Shown: positions 23,616-36,381 of the stretch, in pieces
How positions within the stretch are numbered: the first letter of the stretch is position 1
How the letters are laid out: every line of letters begins with the position of its first letter
Position numbers and translations under genes: made by a program
The notes under the pieces: generated by a model
Seen by the model: the letters and a program-made list of their open reading frames with translations, nothing else
Databases searched by the model: none
What the model was told of the DNA's origin: nothing
NCBI GenBank assembly: GCA_022225965.2
Contig: JAKJXP020000052.1
Span: forward strand, 244,071-308,070
Length of the DNA: 64,000 bases
Direction of reading: 5' to 3'
From: Diatrype stigma
Lineage: Eukaryota > Ascomycota > Sordariomycetes > Xylariales > Diatrypaceae

Positions 23616-25288
23616 CAAGCTTGGGCCCCCAAGATGTCTTGGGACCTATCGTGCCTACTATGTAACTAACTACCTACATAGTCATCTGATTATGTCATAA
23701 AGGAACGGCTGCTGTGGTAAACCGAACCAGCATCAGTCAATGGACCTGCCTTGGTAGCCGGTAGTGCTGGGATGATCTCTGTTCGTGTTGATCGAAAAGG
23801 CAAGTTATAGCAGAAAAACCGGAGCACGCTACCATTAGGTATTATGTCGGGTTTTTTTTGTTATGACTACGCTGCGGCTGAGCGCGATGCATAGCCTTGA
23901 AGCCTACCACAGTTAACTTTACACTAAGTCCTTGGAAGAACCTAAAACTTACAGCCTATGTGTTATGATCTGGAACTATCTGACATTTGGGAATTTCATG
24001 TTGGAACTTGGTTCTTCGTTCTTGGGTCTTGACACTTAAGTCCTGACCGGCCTGGAGCTTCTCCTCACTTGCCATGGCACCGGACTCCGTATCGAGTTAG
24101 ATGCGCAGGTTCCTACACCAGCAGACCAGGTACTTCCAGATGACAGCGAATGCATTCTGGTCCGGAACCCCTGTCTAGTCAGGTCCTTAACTGGGGCGAA
24201 TAGGAGTGGAAATGTACCTAGAATGCCTAGAATGCCTAGAATACATACATGCAGCTACACGTTGTATGTATGCATTTCGTACATAACACCCTGAACCACC
24301 GAACCACCGCCCAGAAGCCCAGGTACACTGCATGGAACAATAAATGGAATAATGCTAGTAGGGACAGCGTGGGTTGGCTGCGGGTCGCTGTCCCACCAGG
24401 TGCATGTGTGTCCCGCTATTCATTTCACTGTCTGGCCATTTGGCGTCCAATCCCCCTGTACCTTGCCTACATACAACCTTCTCTGCTGGTGTACTGCAAT
24501 GTACAGTAGGTAGTTATGTAGTAATGTAGTATGTGCCAGTGCCAGTGCCAAAGCCAAAGCCAAAGCCAACATTCCTTCCAATGGCCAACGAGCGACAATC
24601 GGGGCTAAAGGGGAGGCCTACCTGGGCCTCCCTTATGAGGTATATCGTTTTCAAGTACTCCCTTACCTCCCTACTATGAAAAGTGACCGGGAGTTCACAC
24701 CAGTTGGGAGTGATCCATGATACGCAGATACATACCTACATGTCCACAAACCTACATGCCTACACGCCTACATGCCCACATACCAACGTACAGGCAGACA
24801 GGTCAAGTCATCTGAAGATACATCCTCCGTACATACCTTGTGCAGGGAAGCCTCTTCTCCTTTCCTCACCATCGCCTGCTGTCCGTGCCTTTGTAACATT
24901 TCTCTTTCCTGCTACCTGTTACTACTGCGTACCTAGTCTAGTGGTTCCGGTCTGTGTCTTTTGCGAATACTCCGACTATTCGGTTTAGATACATAACTAT
25001 GTAGCTACTGATCTCTTCTATTATTCGCTAGAAGCCTCACTTCAACTTTCGTTTTCCACCATCCTCGCTTCTAATAGACTCTCGGTCTGAGCCGCATCCC
25101 CTTCCCTTGGCACGCTTTTTTCCTTATGCCTTATGGGTGGCCGGTTGCTTTAATTCCTCTGCCATTTGCAGACAAATTGTGTCTCCGCTTGCGCCGAGTC
25201 TAGCATCTCAACTATCTCGTGCCCTTCAGTTGGTTCCATGAATCGCAGCGAAGACTGTTAAGGCTGTTCTCAGCTTTGCAAGGTTGCG
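23616..25288. other. Intergenic and PH-gene promoter
   Basis: The span runs from the transposon right end to the PH-domain gene. It holds a GCCAGT/GCCAAA repeat at about 24535-24569 (copies of GTGCCA then AAAGCC) and ACATACCTACATG tracts at 24725-24800. The last 250 bases before the gene are pyrimidine-rich. No gene is seen. Confidence 0.5.
24535..24569. repeat. Hexanucleotide repeat
   Basis: Tandem GTGCCA units pass directly into tandem AAAGCC units, about six units in all. Confidence 0.6.
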
Positions 25289-27299
25289 ATGGAAGGCTAT
25301 TTACTAATTCCCCCAGATCGGGGGACCATAATTGGGAGAGCTATATGGAAGGTATACAAGCAGTGCCCGTGTCCTTACTCTCCTTGTCGAATGCGCTTGA
25401 CTAACGGGCCAATAACTCTAGACTCGGTACGTGGTAGTTGGAAGCCCACGACAAGACAGAGACCAGGCCGGTACAGTCAGCCTCTCACAAGTGCTGTCTC
25501 CCGGGCGATCGAGGGAGGGAAGCACCCGATCGAGAGCGCCGCCGAAAACCGAGCCCAGAATCGACCTCGATGGCACATATCTTACAATATATAAATCCAA
25601 GGTAAGAAGATCGGCGCAAGCAGCTTCGACCATGAATTGTGCATTGATTCGTTCTTAGGAGGATTCGGATCCCATCCAACAGCACGCAATATCGTCCATA
25701 ACGGATTGCCAGGTTCAAATGGTAGCCCATCGGAAGCAAGGGAGCGTACTACCGACCCTGTCAATCCAAGTGTCTCCAGATCCAGCGACAGACAAACTCC
25801 GAAAAAGACGATCGAGTCGGACAGCAGGCTTGACTTCAACCAGAGATTCAGGGCCGACGACTTTGTGGTTTCGTCTGGGTGAGGACCATACGTACACATT
25901 AACAGACTGGGCCAATTATATCCGGAGTCTGATGCCGATGCCGATGCCGCAGCCGAGTGTTTCTGAACGATATCCCATCAGTCCCATCAGCCCCGTTTCG
26001 CCCACCTTTGTAAATCCGTTTCCCCCTCAGGCCTCAGACAGAAGCCAATTCACTCGGTCCTCGAGTGGACATGCGTATGCGCGATCGAACTTACAACACA
26101 AGTCATCGAGTCAGACGTATGGATCAAGCCAGAACCCCCGGACCATATATAGCTCCGGAACCCCAAGTCTACGGTCATTAGAAAGCGATGTATCGTCTTC
26201 TCACGCTAGCTCGGGCAATGTCGGTTCGGCGGGCTACCAGCCGCAACAGTATACGTCCGTCCTACCTGCTGACCTGCCATCACCAGCCATGACAATTGGG
26301 GGGTACCACGAGGAGTTTATAGAAGGATGGACATCGGCTCAAGGCAGGTCATCAACTCTGAGTTCTCCCATTCGGGGCGCGAGAGAGAGTATCGGGTCAG
26401 CACGCGGTCATCTGCCAATTGGCTCTAATTCTAGTTCGCCCCCTGGACCCCGAGAGACGATATTGGATAGAGCCTTTCAGATGCGATACATTCCCGGCTC
26501 GGAGCGGGAGATCCCGGGGGAGGAGAAACTCACTTCACTTGCTAGATTCGACGCATTGATGCGCGAGGCCGAGGAGAGGCGAAAGGCACAGGAACGGGGC
26601 GCGGTAATAAGCGGAGGAGCTAAGGAAGGAGGACTGTTAAAAAGCGCATGGGAGGCGGATATCGACGCGGATGATGGCCAGGTCGACAGAGGTGGGATCG
26701 ATACCGATGATAGTGACTACGATGGCTTCGACCACGGTGTGGGCTATGGCGGCGATGATTCCCATAAGGCGGTCGAATTTGCGAGTCGCCGCAGTTCCGT
26801 GCAGGCGGTGCCCAGATCTCGTCACATGACCAGGAATTCTCTCAGTTATCATGAATCCCAGTCTATGACGGGTAGCCAGCCAATCCTGCGACCCCATACG
26901 GCGCATTCGAAGTCCCGACCTACAATGAGCCCGCGAGCCACGAGCCAGCCGCAGCCTGTACCCCCCTCGCTCGACAGGCTCGCCATATCTACGATGCCCC
27001 CAGCAGGAGAAGCGAGCACGCAGCGACAACACGAGAAGCGCAATTCCGTAACGAGCGTCAAGCGACTCAGCTTCAACGAGTTCACCAAACGATTGAGCAG
27101 TACGAGCAGTTTATTACTCGTACAAACCAACCAAAGCACAAGTAGCAGAGGTTCCAGCGAGATGGAGGGCACCCAACAACCATCGACACCACGGGGCTTG
27201 AACCCCCGAGGTGCGCCGCTCTCGCCTGATCGTGACCGCGACGACCGTTGCGGATGGCGCGGCAGTGTCGGCGTGTTTGGTGATGGCGGTTTCGTATAA
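25289..27299 (+). CDS. PH-domain protein with long disordered tail
   Basis: Three exons, 25289-25351, 25422-25601 and 25659-27299, all phase 0, give 627 residues. Donors are GTATAC and GTAAGA; acceptors are CTCTAG and TTCTTAG. Splicing assembles one pleckstrin-homology domain at residues about 1-145: MEGYLLIPP, then GRAIWKTRYVVVG (the classic W-K-x-R-Y strand), GTYLTIYKSKEDSDPIQQ, VSP..., and WFRLGEDHTYTLTDWANYIRS as the closing helix with the invariant Trp. The remainder is Ser/Pro-rich and disordered, with an acidic Asp/Gly stretch near residues 415-440 and a basic KRLSFNEFTKRLSS segment near 545-560. PH domains bind phosphoinositides or proteins at membranes, so a signalling or cortical scaffold role is inferred. 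A further upstream exon cannot be excluded. Confidence 0.85.
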
Positions 27300-30200
27300 G
27301 TCGAAAGCCACTTTCAAAATCAGCCTTCACCGCGTTCCCCCCTACCTCGACTTTATTCTTCTAGCGATCGCATGGAGCATCTTATGGGATCATGTCCATT
27401 TTTATGTTGTACTGAAGCTTTTATTGCCTATTACGACCCATTACGACCGACTGGCTGCACCGATTGCAGTTATGATATTATTCTACATCCATCTACTACT
27501 ACGTACGGCCTTCTCACGTTTCTTGCATAGCATAGCGACGGATGGGTGTGGACTGGGAGAAACACCCCGTGGACCGCAACTCAATCCGAGGAAAGATTTC
27601 CTTACAGAACGAAGAGAAACCCCCTTGCACGGAGCATGGCCATGGAAGTCTGTCTCCAATTTTATTATTTGATCTTTTTTGTTGATTTAAGTACCCCTTT
27701 TTCTTGCGTTTCCTTTTGGCCTAGTTGTAAGACAGAAGAAGATATATCCCCCATAGCCTTGCGTTTTCGAATTCAGTCGAGCGCAAACCTCGAGATAATG
27801 TAGGAGCCACTGCTGCTGCTACAAGCTATAAAGCTAAACTACGATACGATACCATACCATACCTACTAAGCATTCAATACCCCAAGAAACAAATTTATCC
27901 CTTCGCATAACGTCCTCTCCCGCTGGTCTGCCTACTCTCGTGTCATGTGAGTGTGTGATGCGGATGTGTATGCGCTGCTCACGAACGTGGTCGCGCACGC
28001 CAAATAGTGTATCGCAATTGCAACTTGTCGCCCTGATGCAATGACGCATATGCTCTCGTCTCGTTCTCGTCTCGCCTTCGCTGGCTACGCAGATCCCGTG
28101 ATAATCACCAAATCCAGCCCTCGTACGATCGACTTCGTTATTCATGTATGTAGTGTAGTCAAGTAGTTAGTGGAAACGTTGGCCTTGTCCACCTCGCACT
28201 CACTCTCCCACGCACCGGGAATAAGACACCATCGCTAGTTCGACAGATCCATGTGTGTAGGAGGAGTGCGTTCCTAATTAAAAACAAACTAGCTAGATTG
28301 CACCTGTGGGGTCTGCCGAGCCTGCCGGGAATGGGCGGTGCATGAATTAAGATAGGGGTCTGAGGGATATAGATGTCCACAATGACGAAACTACGAACGC
28401 TATATGAGCAGGGGTCGGAAGACTGAGCGTAGGGTATTCGGACCTACATTGTAGGCGTGATATAGCAACGGTACCGGTGTTGAAGGAGCGTGTCAAGTAT
28501 TCGGACAATGGTTTGCTAGTTATAGGTATATACCTGCTTGTGACAGATATAGGCATTGGGCACCCAAGAAACAGCACCTAATTAACAGGCTACTCGACGG
28601 CAGATCCTGGACGACATCTTCTGAGGTTGGTAACGAGGTGAGGGGCGAGGGGCGGGATCGCGCAAGATGTCGGCCATGATCTGCTATAGTAGAACCCACT
28701 CGCTATCGACAATCGGGTTGAGATTTTTTCCAGTATTTGATTACATCCCACGATGCCAGCAGCTAGGTACTATATAGTTAGTTCGAGCTTCAGCTTCGTA
28801 CATGTGTGTAGGTAAGCTTGAAACTCACGCACATACATATCAAGAGCATACCTAGCTTTTTTACCCATTTATACTTGGTTTCAAGTTCCGACTCGATGTC
28901 CGCCGTATCTCGGGCAAGGTGAGCGCTAGTATGTATCCCAGACGCTTTGTCTAGCTTGACTTACAGTAGTGACACGACAAGTTATAGACGTGTCAAATGA
29001 CCCCAAAAGATCAGCTGGGCAACATCGTTGAAGCAGTCAGATATACATACCATCGAGGGAGGTCACCAGACCTAGACTTCCATCAATGAACCATGGACGG
29101 ATACTTGAGGGTTCCCTCCCGATGGACATGACTTCGAAGCAAGCTTGAGACTCTGACAAGCAGGCCAACTGGTATAGACATGTACTAACTGATGCCCCCC
29201 ATCAAGTACCATGCCAACCAGCACCCGGTGAATCTTGCTCCCAGCGCATGCACTCGAGTTCAAGGCTAAGTACGGCGGCACGCCTTCAGCATAGGTGATA
29301 CCCCCCAACCCCTATAGTCACTTATGAGTAAACGCCCTATAATCCGAATAATCGCACATCTGTACTGCTTAATACAGAAGAAGCACTGTCTAATCGCTGA
29401 CTGGCCATGCATTATTCGGATCTGAGCATTTTAGTAATATGACAATGTATGGACATGGTGTTCATTATTACTCTAGCAAACAACTCAGAGAATGCGGTAG
29501 CTCTGACCTGACCAGGCCGATGTGGGTTTCTGATTTGATGAAGAAATAGATAGTTACTACATCAGATCGGCAGATGAGACCGTAAAACAGGCACCTGATT
29601 CTGAGGGATGACCTGAGGTTCAAACCGCTGTGTTCAGGAGGCCGTACCAGAAAAAGCTGGACCCGAAACATCGAACATGGAGCTTGCTTCGTCGGAAGTA
29701 TGTGTATGACACCTGTATATAGCTTTTTGCTGGGAACACGGCTTTCTGACATGGCTTCTGAATATAGCTCCCCAGACTACAGCCTCGCAGACTCAAGTAC
29801 GTACAGTATTCTGAATAGCTATGGACTTTGATATGTTTTCTGCGTCCCGCGCTTTCCAACCGGCTCCCAGTAAGTGACTGAATGATGACTGAATAACGGC
29901 AACAAAGGGTTGGGTTATTTCGCATCACATCAGTTAACCGCGTGAATAATTCTCGCTTCGCTTCGCAGAGTTGAAAGTGTGTCCGTAGAAAAGGGGGGTG
30001 AAAACATAGCGCTAGAGCTACATCCCCTCCCACACTATCTCCCACTGAGTCTGCGAGAACATTTGTGTTACTGTTTACATTGTGGTCTACAATTCGTTTC
30101 CTTGGCCATGCGAAATGCAATCTATGGCTTCGTTCCTAATTTAGGTACCCTACTTAATCTTGGTTTGTGTCGGGGGATGTGTCGCGAACTCCTAACCCGG

Positions 30201-30440
30201 CAAGATACGGAGTCTGGAAGATCCTTGTGCACGCAGGAAACCACTCGTCTATTCGTCTGCCTCCTTACCCTTTTCCTCAGACTAGGTAGATCGCGAAATC
30301 TCCTCAGTTCTTTCACAACCTACCCCCCTTTTTGCTTTCGTGGTATCAATTAGATCAGATCACGCTCCCTAGTCCCCGTCCCCAGCCATATCCCTGTCCC
30401 GATTTTCGTTCCTATCCCCTCTTGCTTGCTTGCTAGTGTA
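27300..30440. other. Intergenic between convergent genes
   Basis: The PH gene (plus) and CSE1 (minus) converge on this 3.1-kb region. It should contain both 3' UTRs. I see no frame with domain or codon support. CTCGTCTCG-type repeats lie near 28050-28075. Confidence 0.55.
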
Positions 30441-33400
30441 TCACGCCATGTAAATGGCCAACGCCTGCTTGCCCTGATCGTCGAGGCGCTCTTGGATGTA
30501 TCCAGCTATAGCGCCTCCGTGACGCTGGTTAGCGTCAGCCAGGTACTGGCGTACCCACTGGGACAGGTCCTGGACTTCGGGGAACTCGTCGCGGCCCTGC
30601 TGCTTGCGGCAGGTAATGAGGGGCGTGAAGCCAAGACCGAAGCCGATGTCGTCGACGTCTGCCTCCTTGATGATCTCGTCGCCGGTGCCCAGTGTCACCT
30701 TGGGCGCATTGGCCAGCATCTTCAGCATAGCCTCGCACGTGAAACGCCACCCCTTCACGTACCGCTGCGCGAAGGCTGCACTGTCGCCCAGAGTCTTGGC
30801 GAATGAGATGACGGCCAGGCGACGGTCGTTGGCCACGAGCTGGTCTGAGGTGGGAAGGATCACGCTTAGGTACACTTGAGTGAATAGGTTGTTCTGGATC
30901 GCATCAACCTGGGTGACGAAGTAGTCGGCACCGAGACCGGCTTCCAGGTTTGCGGACACCAGGTGGTAAAATCGAACGAACCGCACTTTGAATGAATCCG
31001 AAGGGTTGTTCTGAAGCTTGGTGAAAATGAGACTTAGAATAGTATTGAAGTACTTATCAAGCGCGTCCCTGGTAATAGCATTAGCTTGAGCATTGGCGGG
31101 AAACGACTGCGAGATTCTGGGGGAGGGGTTAAAGTGTGTCGGATCGAAGGGCATTCCATGATAAATCTAACAAAGCTTACCGATTGACCGACTTCACAAT
31201 CGATTCCAGCAGATCGAATGAGGTTACTTCTGTCCTTTTGCTACTAATGAGTCTTTGGAAGATACCCAGGACAGGCTCCAGCTGGTTTTCTGCCACAATT
31301 GATTGGGCTGCTCTGGGAATGATAGCGGCGAGTAGTCTCGTCAAAGCCGGCACATTCCCTCTGGTTTCCCATAAATTGGGCATCAATAAGGGGGAGATGA
31401 GGGCTTGGTAATAGTTCGGTAGGGGCCCGGATGGCTTAGTCTCTAGCAGCCTTGCGAAGAGCTGGAATACAAACGGGATAAACTCTACAAGGCTATCAGC
31501 GTCTCTCCTATTGATTGGGCGGTATACGGTTACTTACCGCTGACTTCTTCGGTCAGGATGAGATTGAAAGGCTCCCACAAACGGTCCTCCAATCTGGAAG
31601 TGCCCTCGGGTGAACCACAGCTGTTTAAGTTAGCAACGTCACCAAGGTCTATGGATATGCTGTAAAATGGGTACATACCTCACAATGGCGCCCAGGGCTT
31701 CGAAGTGGTAATAGTAGAAGTGGGGGTTGCTTGGGTTCTGTTTGATGATGTTCGTGATGCCCACTAGGTGATCCAACACCGTATCTACGAACCCGAGAAC
31801 GCCCGTTCGTATGACTATAAGAACTCGCATGATGCAACGCATTAGGTACTCGTTTTCCTGCATCTTTGCGGCCGAGTTCTCTTTCTCGACAAGTTTGAAG
31901 AGATGTTCCAGGAGATCTTTGGCAAAGGGCTCGATATCGGTCCTGTCGAAGACTCTAGTGCCTGAATCGTCTGTGAGGTACAATAGTCTTTCAACTGCAA
32001 TCGATGCATATGTATAGACTACGTAGTTTGAAGACGCCATGTTTTGAATCAAAGGCTGGAAAGCAGCTTGCCATTGGTCCTTGCTTAGCTGGCTCCGGAA
32101 GGTGTAAAGGTATTTGATAGCGTCGACTTTAGCGATGGGCTCAACGCCGCTCTCGGTTATCAAGTCGTTGGCAACATGCTGCTGGAAGAATTCGACGACG
32201 TTGACCAATGGATTGACCGTTTTGACACCATGTCCTGCCGTGACTGCTCCCTTGGCAGCCACAGACAGGAATAGCGAAATGGCCGTATCCTTGTGTTTCC
32301 AATCCACCTTGCCCTGCTCGAGATAGTGGTTGATGTATTTGCCAGCAACCCGGGTTACCAGCTCCTCAAATCTTTCCTGGAGTTTCCTGAGGAAATCGGT
32401 GGCCGCTCGTCGCCGAGAATCCGTATCTGATCCTTCCAGATCGCGCCGGATGAATTCGATGGGCTCATCTTCGAACAACTCAAGGTCTGATTCTCTGAGA
32501 GCAACATTGGGGACCACAACCTTTTCGACCACTTCGCTGAGGACAGCTTCGTTCTGAAAAGCCATTGCGTGTTGCTGAGTGCCAGCGATGGCTGTCAGAA
32601 AATGTAGTGCCTTACTGACGAGGTTGTCGTACTTGGTCTCGGGCCCGATCGACGAGAGGAGCGTCCATGCAGCCGAAATAAACACCTGAGTATATCGATT
32701 GAAGTCGTCATCGTATTTGGTGACGTAGAGCTCGAGGACCTCACAGATATCAGCCTTGACCGTCTCAACAATACCCGCCTCAGAGTCATCGTCGCTCTCC
32801 AAGAGCTTGTTATCGTAGGTCAAGTATTTGTGGAAGAGAGTCGAGATTTGTTCTAGGCGGCTCTCAACCTGAGGAGGCATATCTTGACTTGACAAGTCGT
32901 AGAACACCTTGGTAAGCAGACTCAACGTGTCAAAATATCCCTTGAGTGCATCCTTGTTGCCGGCGTTGGCTTGGATCGCCTGGTCGGTGGCCTAGTATTC
33001 GATGTGTGTTAGTAACACCGATCCCACGTTCTCTAGGCCAAGCACGGAGCGACGTACAAACAATAGCTCAATGAAGGGCTCAGCGAAGGTTTTCAAGACG
33101 TGGTTGATTTCGGTGAACAGGTCGTCTGAGCGAAACAGTGGCCGCCATCTGACGAAAATAGAATGCGCCACTTCTAGGACGCCATTATTGACCTTGTAGT
33201 CGGCTGGCGTGAGTCTCGAGACAAGGTCCTGGACGAGGGTGTCCCACCGTTCCCAGAAGTCGGAATCTGCGATGATGCTGATCGCTTCGCCGAGTTGTGT
33301 CTGAATCGTGGCGGGGCAAATGATCATGAGCCCAATAAGCTCCTGTTTTATCGTGTTTACCTCGTTGATGGGGAGCTTGTAGTTCCCGTCCTCGTCCTAC

Positions 33401-33774
33401 GTAGAGCTCATATTAGCCATATTTGGTATAAGAAAGGGGGTATATATAGCATGTTGCCTGTCACACGTCAAATGTCAGATGTCACGTACCACATAGTTGT
33501 GTCTGATGAAGTTCTTGAAGGCAAGAGCTGCGGCTAGGCGGATCTTAGGCTGGAGGGATTCGGTGGCTACGATCTTGAGAAGCTGGAGTGAATACTGCGG
33601 CTTCCTCTCTTCCGCCTTCAGAGCGGCCTCGGCTGGTATTGGGGAATGTTGTTAGCTGACATCCACCGCGATCTACTTTGCGGCAGGCAAGTAATAGCAC
33701 ATACCTTTTTTGTGTTTTGTGGGATCGAGGGTTGCCTCCAATAGTTGAGCAACCTGGCCCAGATCGGAAGCCAT
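30441..33774 (-). CDS. CSE1: Cse1, importin-alpha re-exporter (exportin-2)
   Basis: Seven exons: 33774-33705, 33632-33490, 33396-33058, 32991-31679, 31620-31538, 31484-31181 and 31116-30441. They total 2928 bp (975 residues) with all phases consistent; Cse1/CAS proteins are about 960-970. The third intron has GTACGT, a perfect TACTAAC branch site and TAG. The N-terminal importin-beta domain includes ALAFKNFIRHNYV and the DEDGNYKLP loop. The centre contains ATDQAIQANAGNKDALKGYF and TKVFYDLSSQDMPP, and the C-terminal HEAT repeats end QALAIYMA. Cse1 with RanGTP carries importin-alpha out of the nucleus after cargo release. It is transcribed away from the TSC2-like gene, 2.6 kb upstream of it. 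Confidence 0.96.
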
Positions 33775-35045
33775 GGTTCAATGACTCTGGCAGGTGTGCG
33801 AGATAGATGTGGTCTTGCGGTGGAGAAGGTAATGAAAGGTTGATGAATCCGAGTCGAGAGTTGCAGTGTCGGGGTAGGATTGCTTATATCAAGAGTGTCG
33901 GTTACGAACGACGTTGTTATATTCGTACTTCTTGAAGCTCCCCCGCCTGATTATTACTTGAGAGAGCGGACAACAGTTTTTATTGACTTGTCGGCGTATT
34001 GAATGGATATCGGCCGACGAGGCAACGGGCTACAACTGCGGGGAGCTGTTTAAACAAAAGGGGCCCACAGGGAGCTACTCAGGTACCTAGCAGCTACCTA
34101 GGTAGGTCCCGACCTCTACATTACAGCCTGTCAGGCTGTCACGGCCCTGTCTACTACCTGTTGGTATGTACATACACAATAGAAACTAGACCCCTCATGG
34201 ACACCCATAGTTATTACGTAAGGGTGAGTTTGACAATCAGGCAGACAGACACCGTGGACCCGTGGACCTCCAGGCTCTCCCGTCCCTGCAGCAGGTAGGA
34301 AATGGATTTTCCGATCCGATAATTATACGTTGAGTCCTGTAGCTATGGTGTTCCAACTGGAACCTACGAAGTACATCAGTTCTTTATCCATCTTTTAGTT
34401 CAAAATCTCATCTATTACCTAGTAACCGATGCCTATAACGCTTCAGCTTGATCCACCAAATCGACCGACGACGTCGTACTTCCCTCAGGGAATTACTGGG
34501 AACAACATTAAGGTTAGTTGTTCTAGCAATTACATACACCAAACATCTAAATTCTAAACTACCTATACAACTACGAAGTACTTCGTACTCCTAACACCCT
34601 TGAGCCAAGAAGAAGAAAAAAAAAATGCTTGGGCACAGCTGCGCACGTCACTGTGGATACCTGTGGGTTGATCTGGGCTGCCTGGGCTGCTGGGCACGCT
34701 GGGCTGCGCTGCTGCGTTTCGGGAACTGCACCACCACACAACAGTATAAGAGGGACTGGTCAGGGGTACTCATTGGTTAGGGCGGAAAAGTGATGTTGCG
34801 AATCTGCACGAGGACCGGCAAAAGGTAGGTACCAGCTGCACCCTGCACAAACTGCATTTGACCCTCGCGACCCTTCAAGCCTTGCTCACTTTAAAGTTGA
34901 GAAGTTAGAGAGTTAGGCGGTTGAATGGTTCCACCTCTGTTTCTGTAGGTATTCTTCGTAGGTGTTTTCTTACCACATAACTACCACATACCACATACAA
35001 CCTTGAACATATCCCATAACTACAACATACATACATACATACCTA

Positions 35046-35306
35046 CGAAGGTCGAGTTCAAAATCAATAGGCATGCCAAGAAAGTAGTTACAGTACAAAT
35101 ATCAGAATGCTATACTGGATACTGTATAGGGGGTTAGTGCATTCTGTAATCTTTAGCTGTTCCGTTAACGCCTAAGATACCTGTAGCATTAGCGGCTATT
35201 GGCACTAAAGCACCTGGAGCGTTAGGGGACCAGCCTTATGAGCTTGGGTAGCTGCGTACTGTGGCTAATTTCTTGGCATGACTCTTGATTTTGAACTCGA
35301 CCTTCG
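35046..35306. mobile_element. 261-bp MITE with 38-bp TIRs and TA target duplication
   Basis: The two arms, 35046-35083 and 35269-35306, are inverted copies matching at 36 of 38 positions; each begins CGAAGGTCGAGTTCAAAATC. The element is flanked by TA on both sides (35044-35045 and 35307-35308), the target site of Tc1/mariner elements. The 185-bp interior has no coding potential. Size, TIRs and TA duplication fit a non-autonomous Tc1/mariner-type MITE. No second copy was seen in the window. Confidence 0.85.
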
Positions 35307-36164
35307 TACATACCTACATACCTACTTGAGGTTCTGGACGGTGGAGATCTCTCTACATATACTTACAGACCTACTTTTGTGAACTCATACTTGACTACGG
35401 GACCTCTGGACAAACAATAACGTTATACGGCCTTCTCTTCTACGTGTTGACCGCGTTGCGTATATACTGTATGAATATATTCATTGGAAGGCTGATGTCT
35501 TGCGTTTCCTTTTACGTTTATACGTTTACCATATTGAATATTACTGTATTTATCCCGCCATCGCACTAGAATACCTGAACGCCTCCAACATATCCCTGGA
35601 ACCCGTCCGCTGTCAACCAAACCTTTGACTTTTTCCTGCCCGTTTAACGACGTTCCTCGAATGTGCGACCGCATCTACTACCAAAGAGACACCCCACCAC
35701 CATCAGAGAGCGAGGTTTACCAGCCAGTTACATCCATAGAGCCGTCCGAGCGTTCCAACCGATAAAGCCCGCGAGGAGGAGTGTTTACAGTGTCTAGAAA
35801 GCAAATAGGAAGCCGAAGTTTACGTCGAGTTACCTCTCCCAGCGCTACCACCAGATTCCGCATACTGGTGCTGCCGTGTGCTTGATACCCAGGCGTCCAC
35901 CCTGCCCGGGAACGGCTTCTTGCACTTGCCGCGAGCCTGATACCTACATAATCTGTAGCGATCCATCGCCATATTCCGTCCGCTTTAGTGTGACTTCCTC
36001 CCTTATGCAAGTCACGGTTTGCTCGTAAGTCGGCCCCCGGTTCCTGCCCAGTCGTCACCTTGATTTGCTGGCCTCTTTTCCATTCGATATCGGGCTGGGG
36101 GTTGTCTACCACGCCAAGGGCTTGACGGGACTACAAGAACGTGGAAAAGCTGTCCTATTTGCCC

Positions 36165-36197
36165 TACACACACGCACACACACACACATATATATAT
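36165..36197. repeat. CA/TA microsatellite
   Basis: A run of CA dinucleotides (with one CG) turns into TA dinucleotides, upstream of the TSC2-like gene. Confidence 0.7.
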
Positions 36198-36381
36198 GGG
36201 GTGTTATGTACGCTGGGATCACACTATATGAGGCTCTACCTGCTACCGTCTGCCCCTCGTTGTTTGCAAACCACCTTCTCTGGTTTCTTTCAGGTTGAAA
36301 TGCACTCTTTGACTAGTAGCTGACATCATGTGGTGGTTAGTGTCCCTCGGCCAAAGGGTCGGTGAAGGACAAGAAACAGCC

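Larger units (their letters stand above)
33775..36381. promoter_or_regulatory. Divergent CSE1 / TSC2 intergenic region
   Basis: This 2.6-kb region must hold the promoters of both genes. It contains several TACCTAGGTA-type palindromes (34081-34106), a MITE at 35046-35306, and a CA/TA repeat at 36165-36197. A TTTCTTTCAG at 36284-36293 followed by the TSC2 start region looks like the 3' end of a 5'-UTR intron. No additional gene is supported. Confidence 0.5.

Noticed and set aside
33002..33026. 27-bp intron in CSE1 from a GTGTTA donor
   Set aside because: Too short for a fungal intron; the GTACGT donor at 33057 gives a 66-bp intron with a TACTAAC branch site and the correct protein.
35717..36112. 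131-codon minus-strand frame in the CSE1-TSC2 intergenic region
   Set aside because: No recognisable domain and it lies in promoter DNA; kept out for lack of support.
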